From contig DASCOS010000013.1 in assembly GCA_036012125.1 (NCBI GenBank), forward strand, positions 62,001 to 126,000: a stretch of DNA of 64,000 nt, read 5' to 3'. The DNA comes from Vicinamibacterales bacterium (GTDB lineage: Bacteria; Acidobacteriota; Vicinamibacteria; Vicinamibacterales; UBA823). The translations under genes were made by a program, and so were the position numbers. The notes under the pieces were generated by a model. The model had not been told where the DNA came from, searched no databases, and was given only the letters and a program-made list of their open reading frames with translations. Every line of letters begins with the position of its first letter. The stretch's first letter is position 1. Below are positions 42,291 through 50,459 of this stretch, piece by piece.

Positions 42291-43994
42291 CTAACGGTTC
42301 GTTACGATTAAGACGTTCTGTAGAATATTTTCAGGATCTGGCTGGAGGAGATCGCGTATACGCAGGCCGGCTCTATCGATGTAAGTAATTTGGTCAATTG
42401 GTCGTCCCAGTTGCTGTGCTCGTGGCCTCAGTCCTACCCAATCTCTTTCCGGAAGTATGCATAGGACCGGCGTCGTTGTTTCCAGAAAAGCGCTGACTTG
42501 CTCGGTGGTGAACATTTCGTGGCGCGGATGCCCGGAATAGAAGACCTGGTTCCGACCGAATGCCCGATAGGTACCGAGCAGATATTCACTCTGCCAATGT
42601 TTTGAGATGATGGCGCTTACCTGCTCAACGGGTGCTGGGCGATAAGTTGAAAACAGCTGTGTGTGAAGAACCAGGAGGATCACAGCGCTAGCAGCTGTGA
42701 TTATAGGTATTACCCGATTCAGGGAAACGAAGATTGGCGAAATGGCGACCGCCGTTCCGGCGCCAATTAGGATGAGCCCCGTAAGCCAGGGATAGGTCGA
42801 TCCAAGAAGCTCGAGTATCGGAGAAGCTCGAAAAAACAGAATGCCGAGGATTAACCAAAAGGTGGCAACCAACGCCACGGAGGTGCGCATCAATAGCGTG
42901 GGCTGTGCGCTGAGTTGCCTTTGAATACTCCTAGCAAGAAGGATGGCCAATGGTGCAAGGGCGGGAAGAATGTAGCGTGGCTGCTTGCCAATCGAAAGAG
43001 TGTAGAAGAGTAGTGGAGCAGCTGCCCAGACAACAAGCCGTAGACAAGTCGGTGATGGAAGTGTTCTGGCCTTGAGTGCTTTGATGAGGTCGGGTATCCA
43101 CAGAATCGTGAATGGTGTCCAAGGTAGCAACCCGCCGGCAAGCACTGGAAGGTAAAACCATAGCGGTCGCGTTTGATTAAATTCTTCTGTTGTAAACCTT
43201 GCAATATTCTCGCCGACAAAAAAATAAACAAGGTAGGAAGGGCCGTGCTGATAAGCCATGACCAGGAACCATGGTGAGGCCAATACGAGAAATAGCAGGA
43301 TGGCTATCACCGGCAAGATTGGTCTAAGACCGGTGGAGCGTCCAGGGCCAGGACTGACGACGCCTGGGTTGGCGTGTTTCCAATAAGCCAGCGGTAACGC
43401 AACCATTAAAGGTAAAACGATTCCGATCGGCCCCTTTGCAAGACATGCAAGCGCTGCCGAGGCCGCCGCGGCTAGGAGCCATGTCCGACGGTGCGAATCG
43501 GAATTAACGGCCTGGCCATTTCCAGCATCGATCGGGTTGCATGACAACGCCCGTAATAATGACCATGTTGCGAAAACAATAAGCACCGTTACGGGTAGGT
43601 CGGGAAGAGCTTGCCATGCAATCGCAGAAGTGCCGAATGTTGTGGCTACTATGGAACCGGCGAGAAATCCAGTGGAGGTGTTGTACCATCGCCGACCTAT
43701 TGTGAAGGTTAGTAGGACTAATAAAAGGCCCGCAAATGCGGATGGAAAGCGAGCAGCGGTCTCATTGACACCAGTGAGTAAGTAGCCTGTTCCGATGAGC
43801 CAGTACATCAGGACGGGCTTTTGAAATCGTACAGTGTCGTTGTAATGGGGAGTTAGCCAATCACCGGTCATCACCATTTGACGGGCAGCTTCGGCATAAT
43901 ATGCCTCATCCGAGTCCGCTATGGCGCCATTACCGAGGGCGAGGAAGAACGTGACAGCGCAGAGCACCACGAGCCAGCGTAGGGGCGTCTGCAC
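42291..43994 (-). CDS. GT39/ArnT-type membrane glycosyltransferase
   Basis: Integral membrane GT-C enzyme that uses a lipid-phosphate sugar donor, like ArnT or protein O-mannosyltransferase. 567 residues with about 11-12 membrane helices. The catalytic first loop is SDEAYYAEAARQM near 28, followed by RFQKPVLMYWLIG near 57, both typical of the ArnT/PMT_2 family. The periplasmic C-terminal domain (about 440-567) is variable. The acceptor (lipid A, protein or glycan) is not known. Confidence 0.82.
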   Translation of the reverse strand: MQTPLRWLVVLCAVTFFLALGNGAIADSDEAYYAEAARQMVMTGDWLTPHYNDTVRFQKPVLMYWLIGTGYLLTGVNETAARFPSAFAGLLLVLLTFTIGRRWYNTSTGFLAGSIVATTFGTSAIAWQALPDLPVTVLIVFATWSLLRALSCNPIDAGNGQAVNSDSHRRTWLLAAAASAALACLAKGPIGIVLPLMVALPLAYWKHANPGVVSPGPGRSTGLRPILPVIAILLFLVLASPWFLVMAYQHGPSYLVYFFVGENIARFTTEEFNQTRPLWFYLPVLAGGLLPWTPFTILWIPDLIKALKARTLPSPTCLRLVVWAAAPLLFYTLSIGKQPRYILPALAPLAILLARSIQRQLSAQPTLLMRTSVALVATFWLILGILFFRASPILELLGSTYPWLTGLILIGAGTAVAISPIFVSLNRVIPIITAASAVILLVLHTQLFSTYRPAPVEQVSAIISKHWQSEYLLGTYRAFGRNQVFYSGHPRHEMFTTEQVSAFLETTTPVLCILPERDWVGLRPRAQQLGRPIDQITYIDRAGLRIRDLLQPDPENILQNVLIVTNR

Positions 43995-44066
43995 GGGTGG
44001 ATTGTAACCCAGCTAGGAAGTGTAAAGATGGGATCGCAGGCTTGTTAATGGCGTTTTTTCTAGCAG

Positions 44067-44095
44067 TTGACAGTCCTGAGCCTCTTTCGTATACT
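44067..44095 (+). promoter_or_regulatory. Strong sigma-70-type promoter of rho
   Basis: Perfect TTGACA (44067-44072), 17-nt spacer, TATACT (44090-44095). Predicted start near 44102 leaves an untranslated leader of about 105 nt before rho. Confidence 0.7.
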
Positions 44096-44142
44096 CAAAT
44101 CTCGTCGGGCATTGCTCGCATTGCGAATAGTCAGACTGCGGA

Positions 44143-44192
44143 ACTTCCTGTTTCGCCTTTTACAATCCACACCCCTTACAACCTCTACTTAC
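44143..44192 (+). promoter_or_regulatory. C-rich, G-poor rut-like stretch in the rho leader
   Basis: These 50 nt contain 20 C and only 2 G, with runs such as CACCCCTTACAACCTCTACTT. High C-over-G, unstructured RNA is what Rho binds. Lying in the 5' leader of rho itself, it may allow Rho to end its own transcription early, as known for E. coli rho. Inference from composition only. Confidence 0.5.
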
Positions 44193-44205
44193 GGTTAACG
44201 TCTTT

Positions 44206-45585
44206 ATGACAACAGAAAAAAAGCGCTCCTCAGCGCGTGCAGCCAACGATCAGGCCAGCGGCCAAGATTCAACAGCGGTTACGTCCCCGAAGTTGGCTCA
44301 GAAATCGAACTCCCGAAAACAGGGAAACACCTTAAACATTAGCGAGCTTAAGGAGATGAGTATCCAGAAGCTCACTCAAGTTGCCAAGGACCTGAGTGTT
44401 GCTGGCGCGACTGGCATGCGGAAACAGGAGCTCATTTTTCAGATTCTGAAAGCACAGACGGAAAAAAGTGGCTTCATTTTCTCTGAGGGTGTGCTTGAGG
44501 TATTGCCTGACGGTTACGGTTTTCTACGCGCGCCTGACTACAACTACCTTCCAGGGCCTGACGACATTTACGTTTCTCCGTCACAAATACGTAAGTTTGA
44601 TTTGCAGACTGGGGACACGGTGTCTGGGCAAATCCGGCCACCGAAGGAGGGAGAGCGTTATTTCGCCTTGATTAAGGTTGAAGCCGTGAACTTCGAGGCG
44701 CCTGATCAGGCTAGGAACAAGTTATTTTTTGAAAACCTAACACCTCTTTATCCTGAGGAGCGGGTGAAGCTCGAAACCGGAGGTGACAATTTGTCAGCTC
44801 GGGTCATGGACCTCATGACCCCAATAGGCAAGGGACAACGTGGGTTGATCGTGGCCTCGCCGCGTACGGGCAAGACGATGCTGCTGCAGAACATCGCCCA
44901 ATCAGTTTCTGCAAATCACCCTGAAGTCTATTTAATAGTGTTGCTAATTGACGAACGGCCTGAAGAAGTCACAGATATGCAGCGGTCCGTAGATGGGGAG
45001 GTCATTTCATCAACATTTGATGAGCCAGCGCAGAGGCATGTGCAGGTTGCTGAGATGGTGATAGAGAAGGCTAAGCGCCTAGTAGAACATAAAAAGGATG
45101 TGCTCATTGTTCTCGATTCAATTACGCGGCTCGCACGGGCGTACAACACCGTAATACCACCCTCCGGGAAAGTCCTTTCTGGCGGCTTAGATTCGAATGC
45201 ATTGCAGAAACCGAAGCGGTTTTTTGGTGCCGCCAGAAATATTGAGGAAGGTGGCTCCTTAACGATCATGGCAACCGCATTGGTTGATACTGGCTCGAGA
45301 ATGGACGACGTGATTTTTGAAGAATTTAAGGGCACCGGCAATATGGAGATTCACCTTGATCGAAAATTAGTCGAAAAACGTGTTTTCCCTGCGATTGACA
45401 TACAAAAGAGTGGCACTCGGAAGGAAGAGTTGCTAATTGATAAGGATGATCTCAATAGGGTGTGGGTGCTTCGTAAGGTATTAGCACCTCTTTCTGCGGT
45501 TGAGGCGATGGAGCTTTTGTTGGATAAGATGGGCAAGGCGGAGTCGAACTCCGACTTTCTTTCGGCAATGCAAAAAATGGGATAG
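44206..45585 (+). CDS. rho: Transcription termination factor Rho
   Basis: Hexameric RNA helicase that ends transcription. 459 residues: an N-terminal Ser/Gln/Lys-rich extension (1-40), Rho N-terminal helical domain (about 43-85, [16 protein letters not shown]), cold-shock-like RNA-binding domain (90-165, [16 protein letters not shown]), Walker [13 protein letters not shown] near 223, Walker [17 protein letters not shown] near 300, and the Q/R-loop region. No long insertion in the RNA-binding domain. Confidence 0.96.
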   Translation: MTTEKKRSSARAANDQASGQDSTAVTSPKLAQKSNSRKQGNTLNISELKEMSIQKLTQVAKDLSVAGATGMRKQELIFQILKAQTEKSGFIFSEGVLEVLPDGYGFLRAPDYNYLPGPDDIYVSPSQIRKFDLQTGDTVSGQIRPPKEGERYFALIKVEAVNFEAPDQARNKLFFENLTPLYPEERVKLETGGDNLSARVMDLMTPIGKGQRGLIVASPRTGKTMLLQNIAQSVSANHPEVYLIVLLIDERPEEVTDMQRSVDGEVISSTFDEPAQRHVQVAEMVIEKAKRLVEHKKDVLIVLDSITRLARAYNTVIPPSGKVLSGGLDSNALQKPKRFFGAARNIEEGGSLTIMATALVDTGSRMDDVIFEEFKGTGNMEIHLDRKLVEKRVFPAIDIQKSGTRKEELLIDKDDLNRVWVLRKVLAPLSAVEAMELLLDKMGKAESNSDFLSAMQKMG

Positions 45586-45590
45586 GTAGG

Positions 45591-45818
45591 GTGCCGGTGG
45601 CTGGAACGATGACGATTAAGGTTCGACGGAATGGCCCCTATCGTATAGATGGCGAAGGGGTGACGATTATCGATTGGCAGGGGCAGAAATATGCCGCCAA
45701 GGACGGTAACGTTGTTCTCTGCCGGTGTGGCGCTTCAGCCAATAAACCGTTTTGTGACGGCGCCCATTCTCGAATTGGATTTGCGCCAGACTCAACTACT
45801 GAGGATAACTTGACTTAG
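45591..45818 (+). CDS. CDGSH-type iron-sulfur protein
   Basis: 75 residues with the full 2Fe-2S CDGSH signature: C44, C46, C55 and H59 in CRCGASANKPFCDGAH. Such small proteins handle redox-active 2Fe-2S clusters; precise role here unknown. The GTG at 45591 lies right after rho, while the ATG at 45609 is an equally possible start (69 residues); no Shine-Dalgarno decides it. Confidence 0.85.
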   Translation: MPVAGTMTIKVRRNGPYRIDGEGVTIIDWQGQKYAAKDGNVVLCRCGASANKPFCDGAHSRIGFAPDSTTEDNLT

Positions 45819-45846
45819 GTCGGATAGGGGGTCGAGTAAAGGGCCA

Positions 45847-46827
45847 CTAGGAAGGCTCCTTTGCCGTGTTAGACCCCTCGAGTTTAGCTAATGCCTCGTA
45901 ATGAGCGCGTTCCCTGTCGTTAAGCTGAGTTGGTAATAGAAGCTCGACGGTTGCGTAGAGAGCGCCGCGATCCTCTGGCTTTCGCACTCCCGGCATTCCC
46001 TGTCCTTTTAAGCGGAACACCTGCCCAGGTTGGGTTCCTGGTGGTATTTTTAGATTGAGGGCTATCCCCTCAACGTTTTGCACGGGAACGGCTCCTCCTA
46101 GAATAGCTGTTGTGAGTGGAACAGTAACCGAGGTATGAAGGTCGCGCCCTTTTCGGCGAAACTTCGGATGTGGGACAATTCGCACTCTTAGCAGCAGTTC
46201 TCCCGAAGCAGTCGAGCCGCCTTCTGGGCCATAAGGGATTCGAATTCGAGAGCGGTCGCTTACACCAGGTGGAATTCGGACGCTAACCACTCTAGTTTTA
46301 TTGGCACTAAGAATTGAGATGCGTCGCTCCACGCCCAGAAAAGCTTCCTCGAGTGATAGGTCGATTGTCTGATTCACCTCTTTTGATTCTTTTCGCCGAG
46401 GACCTCGGGGGCGGGGTTGGCCAGGAGTTCCTCCAAAAAAGGCGTTAAAGAAATCCGAGAATGGGCTTGCGCCGTCGGCTCCTAGATTAGGTCCTCTAGT
46501 GGCATCGCCAAAATCAATTGTCCACCCACCACCGCCTCCAAAGGGCATTCCGCGGCCGAATGGGTCCTGATGGGGAGTGCCTGGCGATCCTGATTGCTCA
46601 TACATCTTCCAGTTAGCTCCCAGCTCGTTGTATTTCCTTCGGGTCTCAGGATTCCCCAAAACCTCATAGGCCTCGGTAATGTTTTTAAAGACCGATTCGG
46701 CTTTTGCATTACCGGGATTCACATCCGGATGATGTTTACGGGCGAGCCTGCGGTAGGCCTGCTTGATTTCCTTATCAGTGGCGTTCTTGCTTACCCCGAG
46801 AGTGTCGTAATAGTCCATAAATTGCAT
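45847..46827 (-). CDS. DnaJ/CbpA-type co-chaperone without zinc finger
   Basis: J-domain at residues 5-70 with HPD at 33-35 (RKHHPDVNPG), a Gly/Phe/Pro-rich linker (about 75-145, e.g. PFGRGMPFGGGGGW), and the DnaJ C-terminal beta domains (150-310, RIPYGPEGGSTASGEL, KIPPGTQPGQVFRLKGQGMP). The cysteine-rich zinc domain of DnaJ is missing, so it is CbpA-like (type B). 326 residues. The second ATG at 46818 gives the more usual MDYYDTLG start. Confidence 0.9.
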   Translation of the reverse strand: MQFMDYYDTLGVSKNATDKEIKQAYRRLARKHHPDVNPGNAKAESVFKNITEAYEVLGNPETRRKYNELGANWKMYEQSGSPGTPHQDPFGRGMPFGGGGGWTIDFGDATRGPNLGADGASPFSDFFNAFFGGTPGQPRPRGPRRKESKEVNQTIDLSLEEAFLGVERRISILSANKTRVVSVRIPPGVSDRSRIRIPYGPEGGSTASGELLLRVRIVPHPKFRRKGRDLHTSVTVPLTTAILGGAVPVQNVEGIALNLKIPPGTQPGQVFRLKGQGMPGVRKPEDRGALYATVELLLPTQLNDRERAHYEALAKLEGSNTAKEPS

Positions 46828-47069
46828 GATCCGGCTGATAACCTGATGAGTTGACAGGAGACTGGATTAATCGAATCATTGAATGAAGGATTTGATCATT
46901 ACGAAATATGAGGCAAATTAGTGATTGATATAGACTTTGGTTGGAACGAATCTATCTCTTGATACAACGTGGGTCAAGATCGGACGGTAACTACTCTCTC
47001 GAATGCTGGAAGTTGTAAACGCAGCCTGGTAGAGCCTTCTAACTTTTCACCCTGCACGGACTTTTAACA

Positions 47070-48536
47070 TTGACTAATCGAGAAACCTTTTCCTCTCGCT
47101 GGGGGCTTATCCTGGCCGGTCTCGGTCTGGCGGTTGGAACTGGTAACTTGTGGCGCTTTCCGCGCATTGCTGCAGAAAACGGCGGCGCTGCATTCCTCAT
47201 TCCATGGATCATTTTTTTGTTTTTGTGGTCATTGCCCCTCATGATCGCGGAGTTTGGCATTGGCCGCGGCACTCGTCGCGGCGTAGTTGGCTCCTTCGCT
47301 AAGTTGATCGGGTCACGATACGCATGGATGGGTGGTTTTATCGCCGTTACAACGATAATGGTTCTGTTTTACTACACCGTTGTCACCGGTTGGGCGTTGA
47401 AGTATTTTTTCGTCGCGATCAGGGGGGGAATACCCGCAGGGTCCCCAGAAGCCTACTGGGCAACTTACAGCCACTCGGTGTGGCAGCCCATTTTCTTTCA
47501 CCTTATTTCTGTCGGGATCGGCGCCTTTATTATTCAACGTGGAGTTGTGCATGGGATTGAACGAGCGAATCGCATTCTTATTCCAATATTGTTTCTATTG
47601 TTGATCGTGGCGGTTATTCGGTCTGTGACACTTCCAGGTGCGGACCGCGGTTTGGCGTTTTTGTTTAACCCTGACCTCTCGGCATTAAAAAGCCACAAAA
47701 CTTGGCTCGAAGCGCTGACTCAATCTGCATGGTCTACTGGTGCTGGGTGGGGCATGCTGCTTACCTATGCGACGTATATGCGGCGAAATGACGATGTTGT
47801 GTTGAACGCATCTACAATTGGCTTAGGTGACAACTCGGCATCGCTTTTAGCCGGCATGGCGATAGTGCCGACGGCGTTTGCCTTACTCTCGAATGAGGAA
47901 GCCCAGGCGGCTATGGCATCCGGCAATGAAGGCCTAACCTTTATATGGATTCCACAGCTCTTTGCACTGGTGCCGTTCGGCCACGTCTTTCTTCCCTTGT
48001 TTTTTTTAGCGTTGTTTTGTGCGGCCCTTTCCACCTTGATTGCGATGATTGAGTTTGCAACTCGAATACTGATGGACGGAGGTGTGAAAAGACGCAGAGC
48101 GGTACGATTGGTTGCCAGCGTGGTGGCAGTCATGGGAATACCTTCTGCGGTGAGCATGACGGTGTTTGTGAATCAGGACTGGGTGTGGGGACTCGCACTT
48201 ATGATCAGCGGGTTATTTATTGCGATCGCCGTAATACGGTTTGGTCAAGATCGATTTTTGAATGAGTTTGTTAATGTTGAAGGTAACGACCTGAATCTTG
48301 GACGATTCTACGGATGGCTTATTAGATATGTAGTGCCAGCTGAGTTTATCGCTATCTTTTCCTGGTGGGTGTATGCCGCGGTCACAGCGCCAGGGTCTAA
48401 GCCTTGGTGGAATCCTACCGATCCGGTCGGTCTTGGTACGTGTTTGCTTCAATGGGGCGTGGCTCTGTCGCTCCTGATCTATTTCAATAAGGGCATCGCA
48501 GAACGTAGTTTGCATGAAGAGAAGGGGCAATTATGA
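47070..48536 (+). CDS. Sodium-dependent NSS/SNF-family amino acid transporter
   Basis: LeuT-fold Na+ symporter. 488 residues, about 12 membrane helices, with the TM1 signature LGLAVGTGNLWRFPRIAAENGG that holds Na+ and substrate. Start is a TTG at 47070, poor but the only start that keeps TM1 complete. Immediately downstream, overlapping by 4 nt, is a tiny one-helix gene of the MetS kind, which points to a MetP-type methionine/alanine importer. Substrate is inferred. Confidence 0.88.
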   Translation: MTNRETFSSRWGLILAGLGLAVGTGNLWRFPRIAAENGGAAFLIPWIIFLFLWSLPLMIAEFGIGRGTRRGVVGSFAKLIGSRYAWMGGFIAVTTIMVLFYYTVVTGWALKYFFVAIRGGIPAGSPEAYWATYSHSVWQPIFFHLISVGIGAFIIQRGVVHGIERANRILIPILFLLLIVAVIRSVTLPGADRGLAFLFNPDLSALKSHKTWLEALTQSAWSTGAGWGMLLTYATYMRRNDDVVLNASTIGLGDNSASLLAGMAIVPTAFALLSNEEAQAAMASGNEGLTFIWIPQLFALVPFGHVFLPLFFLALFCAALSTLIAMIEFATRILMDGGVKRRRAVRLVASVVAVMGIPSAVSMTVFVNQDWVWGLALMISGLFIAIAVIRFGQDRFLNEFVNVEGNDLNLGRFYGWLIRYVVPAEFIAIFSWWVYAAVTAPGSKPWWNPTDPVGLGTCLLQWGVALSLLIYFNKGIAERSLHEEKGQL

Positions 48537-48673
48537 GTTACGACACCTGGATAATGATGGTTATCGTGCTCATCGTGAACTGGGGTGGCTTTGTAGCGAT
48601 GCTCGCCTATGGTATTCAGCGAGAGGCTCGAAAGGAGAAGTTAGGGTCTATTTCAAAGCCGGACCATTATTGA
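48533..48673 (+). CDS. Small subunit of NSS transporter, MetS-like
   Basis: 46-residue single-helix protein. It begins MSYDTWIMMVIVLIVNWGGF and continues with VAMLAYGIQREARKEK, i.e. one membrane segment then a basic tail. The ATG overlaps the transporter stop (ATGA), so the two are translationally coupled. In Corynebacterium MetS is needed for transport by MetP; the same partner role is inferred here. Easily missed because of its length. Confidence 0.8.
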   Translation: MSYDTWIMMVIVLIVNWGGFVAMLAYGIQREARKEKLGSISKPDHY

Positions 48674-48772
48674 GGTGGGAACTGTCCTCGGGATGACGAT
48701 TTCTAGGATTTCTGCCAAGACATTCCCTACGGTCTTTTATCAGGGTGGATGGGTTCTTCGAAGGAGGATGAT

Positions 48773-49210
48773 GTGGGGTATCCAGAGTTCATGATCGCGC
48801 CGATGCGTGAAGAGTTAGTGCGGTTAGGCGTGAAAGAGCTACGCACTGCCGCTGAGGTGGACAACCTCGTTAAAGATACCAAGGGTACGGTGATGGTGGT
48901 AGTGAACTCTGTCTGTGGCTGTGCAGCCGGGCGGGCTCGGCCAGGGGTTGCCTTAGCGCTTCAGCATGCGACAACACCTGATGTTACCGCCACGGTCTTT
49001 GCCGGGGCGGACATTGAGGCCACCGAACAGGCTCGGTCCCACTTCGTTGGATATCCGTCCTCATCTCCAGCAATTGGACTACTCAAGGATGGCCACCTGG
49101 TCTATATGATGGAGCGACATCAAATTGAGGGTCAGGAGGCTCCAGCTATCGCCAGACAGTTAATCGGTGCATTTGAAGAGCACTGCTCGACAGTCGAAGT
49201 CGCTCGTTGA
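48773..49210 (+). CDS. Bacilliredoxin, BrxA/BrxB (YphP/YqiW) family
   Basis: Thiol-disulfide protein that removes bacillithiol or similar caps from proteins. 145 residues, with the family C-G-C site at C48-G-C50 (VNSVCGCAAGRARP) and the YPSSSPAIGLLKDG region near 110. I place the start at GTG 48773 because a perfect AAGGAGG (48761-48767) lies 5 nt upstream and the resulting N-terminus (GYPEFMIAPMREELVRLG) aligns with YphP; the ATG at 48749 would sit before the Shine-Dalgarno. Confidence 0.88.
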   Translation: MGYPEFMIAPMREELVRLGVKELRTAAEVDNLVKDTKGTVMVVVNSVCGCAAGRARPGVALALQHATTPDVTATVFAGADIEATEQARSHFVGYPSSSPAIGLLKDGHLVYMMERHQIEGQEAPAIARQLIGAFEEHCSTVEVAR

Positions 49211-49233
49211 GTCGGTTACGGTTGGTTTTCTGG

Positions 49234-49266
49234 CGGGCGGTGGATGCATGCCGCCCGTTCTTATTG
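49234..49266 (+). terminator. Probable terminator after the bacilliredoxin gene
   Basis: CGGGCGG (49234-49240) and CCGCCCG (49251-49257) form a 7-bp GC stem with a 10-nt loop, followed by TTCTTATT. The T tract is imperfect. The rest of the 49211-49503 gap shows only a small 5-bp hairpin (CTACG/CGTAG near 49313-49326) and nothing else I recognise. Confidence 0.45.
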
Positions 49267-49501
49267 TACCGGTAGTTATTTAGAGCAAGGACTGGTAACG
49301 GGAAGCGGGCCTACGTGAGCGTAGCGGTTAGACGTGCTTGCAACAACTTCGTCATCATGCCTTGAGGACCACCAAATGCAATTAGTAGAACCGCCTGAAA
49401 TGGCGAGTCGGGACTTGAAGTCATAAGCGCGTTAATTGAATTCTACCCTAGGAAAATCGGGATGTGGATCAGTCGGAAAGTATGGGTCGGTTGTTGCCCG
49501 T

Positions 49502-49509
49502 GCTATACT
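49502..49509 (+). promoter_or_regulatory. Extended -10 element for surE
   Basis: TG-C-TATACT (TATACT at 49504-49509), with no convincing -35 box. Start would fall near 49516, about 5 nt before the surE ATG, so the message may be nearly leaderless. Confidence 0.45.
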
Positions 49510-49520
49510 CGCCCGTTTTT

Positions 49521-50279
49521 ATGTCTCGAATACTTGTGACAAATGATGATGGCATTCGATCCGACGGTCTGGAATCTCTTGCTGTCGCACTCGAAGAGTT
49601 GGGCGATGTGGTGGCGGTTGCACCTCTACTCGAGTCTAGTGCGATTAGTCACTCATTAACACTGCGGAGACCGTTACGACTAGAGCGGATTGCACGACAA
49701 AGGTACGCTGTGGACGGTACGCCGGCCGATTGTGTAAACGTCGCTCTAGTGAAGCTCCTAGGGGGGCTACCGGATGTGGTGGTCTCCGGAATCAATAAGG
49801 GGGCTAACGTCGGTGATGACGTTTTCTATTCGGGCACGATTGCTGGGGCAATGGAGGCGACACTACTCGGGATTCCCAGTTTGGCAATATCTTTAGAGCG
49901 AACGGCAAACCCATTCAATTTTTCCCAAGCTTGCTCAGTGGCCGTAAGTCTTACCAAATCAGTGCTTAGTGAACGATTGCCTGAGCGAACAGTTCTTAAC
50001 GTGAATGTTCCCGAGCGGCCTGCGAAAGGTGTTCGCGTAACCGTTCAGGGCCGTCGAAATCCAGTTTCATCCTTAGCCGATCGCCTTGACCCTCGAGAGG
50101 AGCCATATTTTTGGATTCAACAGGGTAAGGCGCGTTGGGAGGAGATGGAACATTCTGACCACCATGCATTAGCTGATGGCTGGATATCGATAACGCCACT
50201 TCAGTCAGACCTAACTAATCATGCGGCCCTAGAACTTATAGCTGACTTGTCTCGTACTCGATCGACTGAGGTAGAATAG
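49521..50279 (+). CDS. surE: 5'/3'-nucleotidase (stationary-phase survival protein) SurE
   Basis: Metal-dependent nucleoside monophosphatase. 252 residues from the ATG at 49521, the family start ([12 protein letters not shown] with metal-binding D9-D10); the frame extends 57 nt further but would cross the promoter. Other landmarks: [15 protein letters not shown] near 39, DGTPADCVN near 76, and [19 protein letters not shown] near 92 with the metal-binding asparagine. E. coli SurE is 253 residues. Confidence 0.94.
   Translation: MSRILVTNDDGIRSDGLESLAVALEELGDVVAVAPLLESSAISHSLTLRRPLRLERIARQRYAVDGTPADCVNVALVKLLGGLPDVVVSGINKGANVGDDVFYSGTIAGAMEATLLGIPSLAISLERTANPFNFSQACSVAVSLTKSVLSERLPERTVLNVNVPERPAKGVRVTVQGRRNPVSSLADRLDPREEPYFWIQQGKARWEEMEHSDHHALADGWISITPLQSDLTNHAALELIADLSRTRSTEVE
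50247..50277 (+). promoter_or_regulatory. Possible tRNA-Pro promoter inside the end of surE
   Basis: TTGTCT (50247-50252), 19-nt spacer, TAGAAT (50272-50277), ending 15 nt before the tRNA. Weak spacing; the tRNA could equally be co-transcribed with surE. Confidence 0.3.
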
Positions 50280-50292
50280 GCGGCCAAACGGT

Positions 50293-50369
<77 letters not shown>

Positions 50370-50409
50370 CTTTCCATAGCAGGCGCGGATTTAGAATGTC
50401 GATCGCGCC

Positions 50410-50430
50410 ATCGTAACTCGAGATTACGAT
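50410..50430. terminator. Hairpin between tRNA-Pro and the convergent S9 peptidase gene
   Basis: ATCGTAA (50410-50416) and TTACGAT (50424-50430) make a perfect 7-bp stem with a 7-nt loop. There is no T tract on either strand, so a terminator or RNA-processing role is only a guess from its position between converging units. Confidence 0.25.
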
Positions 50431-50459
50431 CTACTAACGATTAACCTTCTCGTGGCCTC

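Noticed and set aside
43997-44209. 70-codon frame upstream of rho, possible leader peptide
   Set aside because: It starts before the predicted promoter (44067-44095), overlaps rho by 4 nt, has no family resemblance and crosses the C-rich leader; an untranslated rut-bearing leader fits better.
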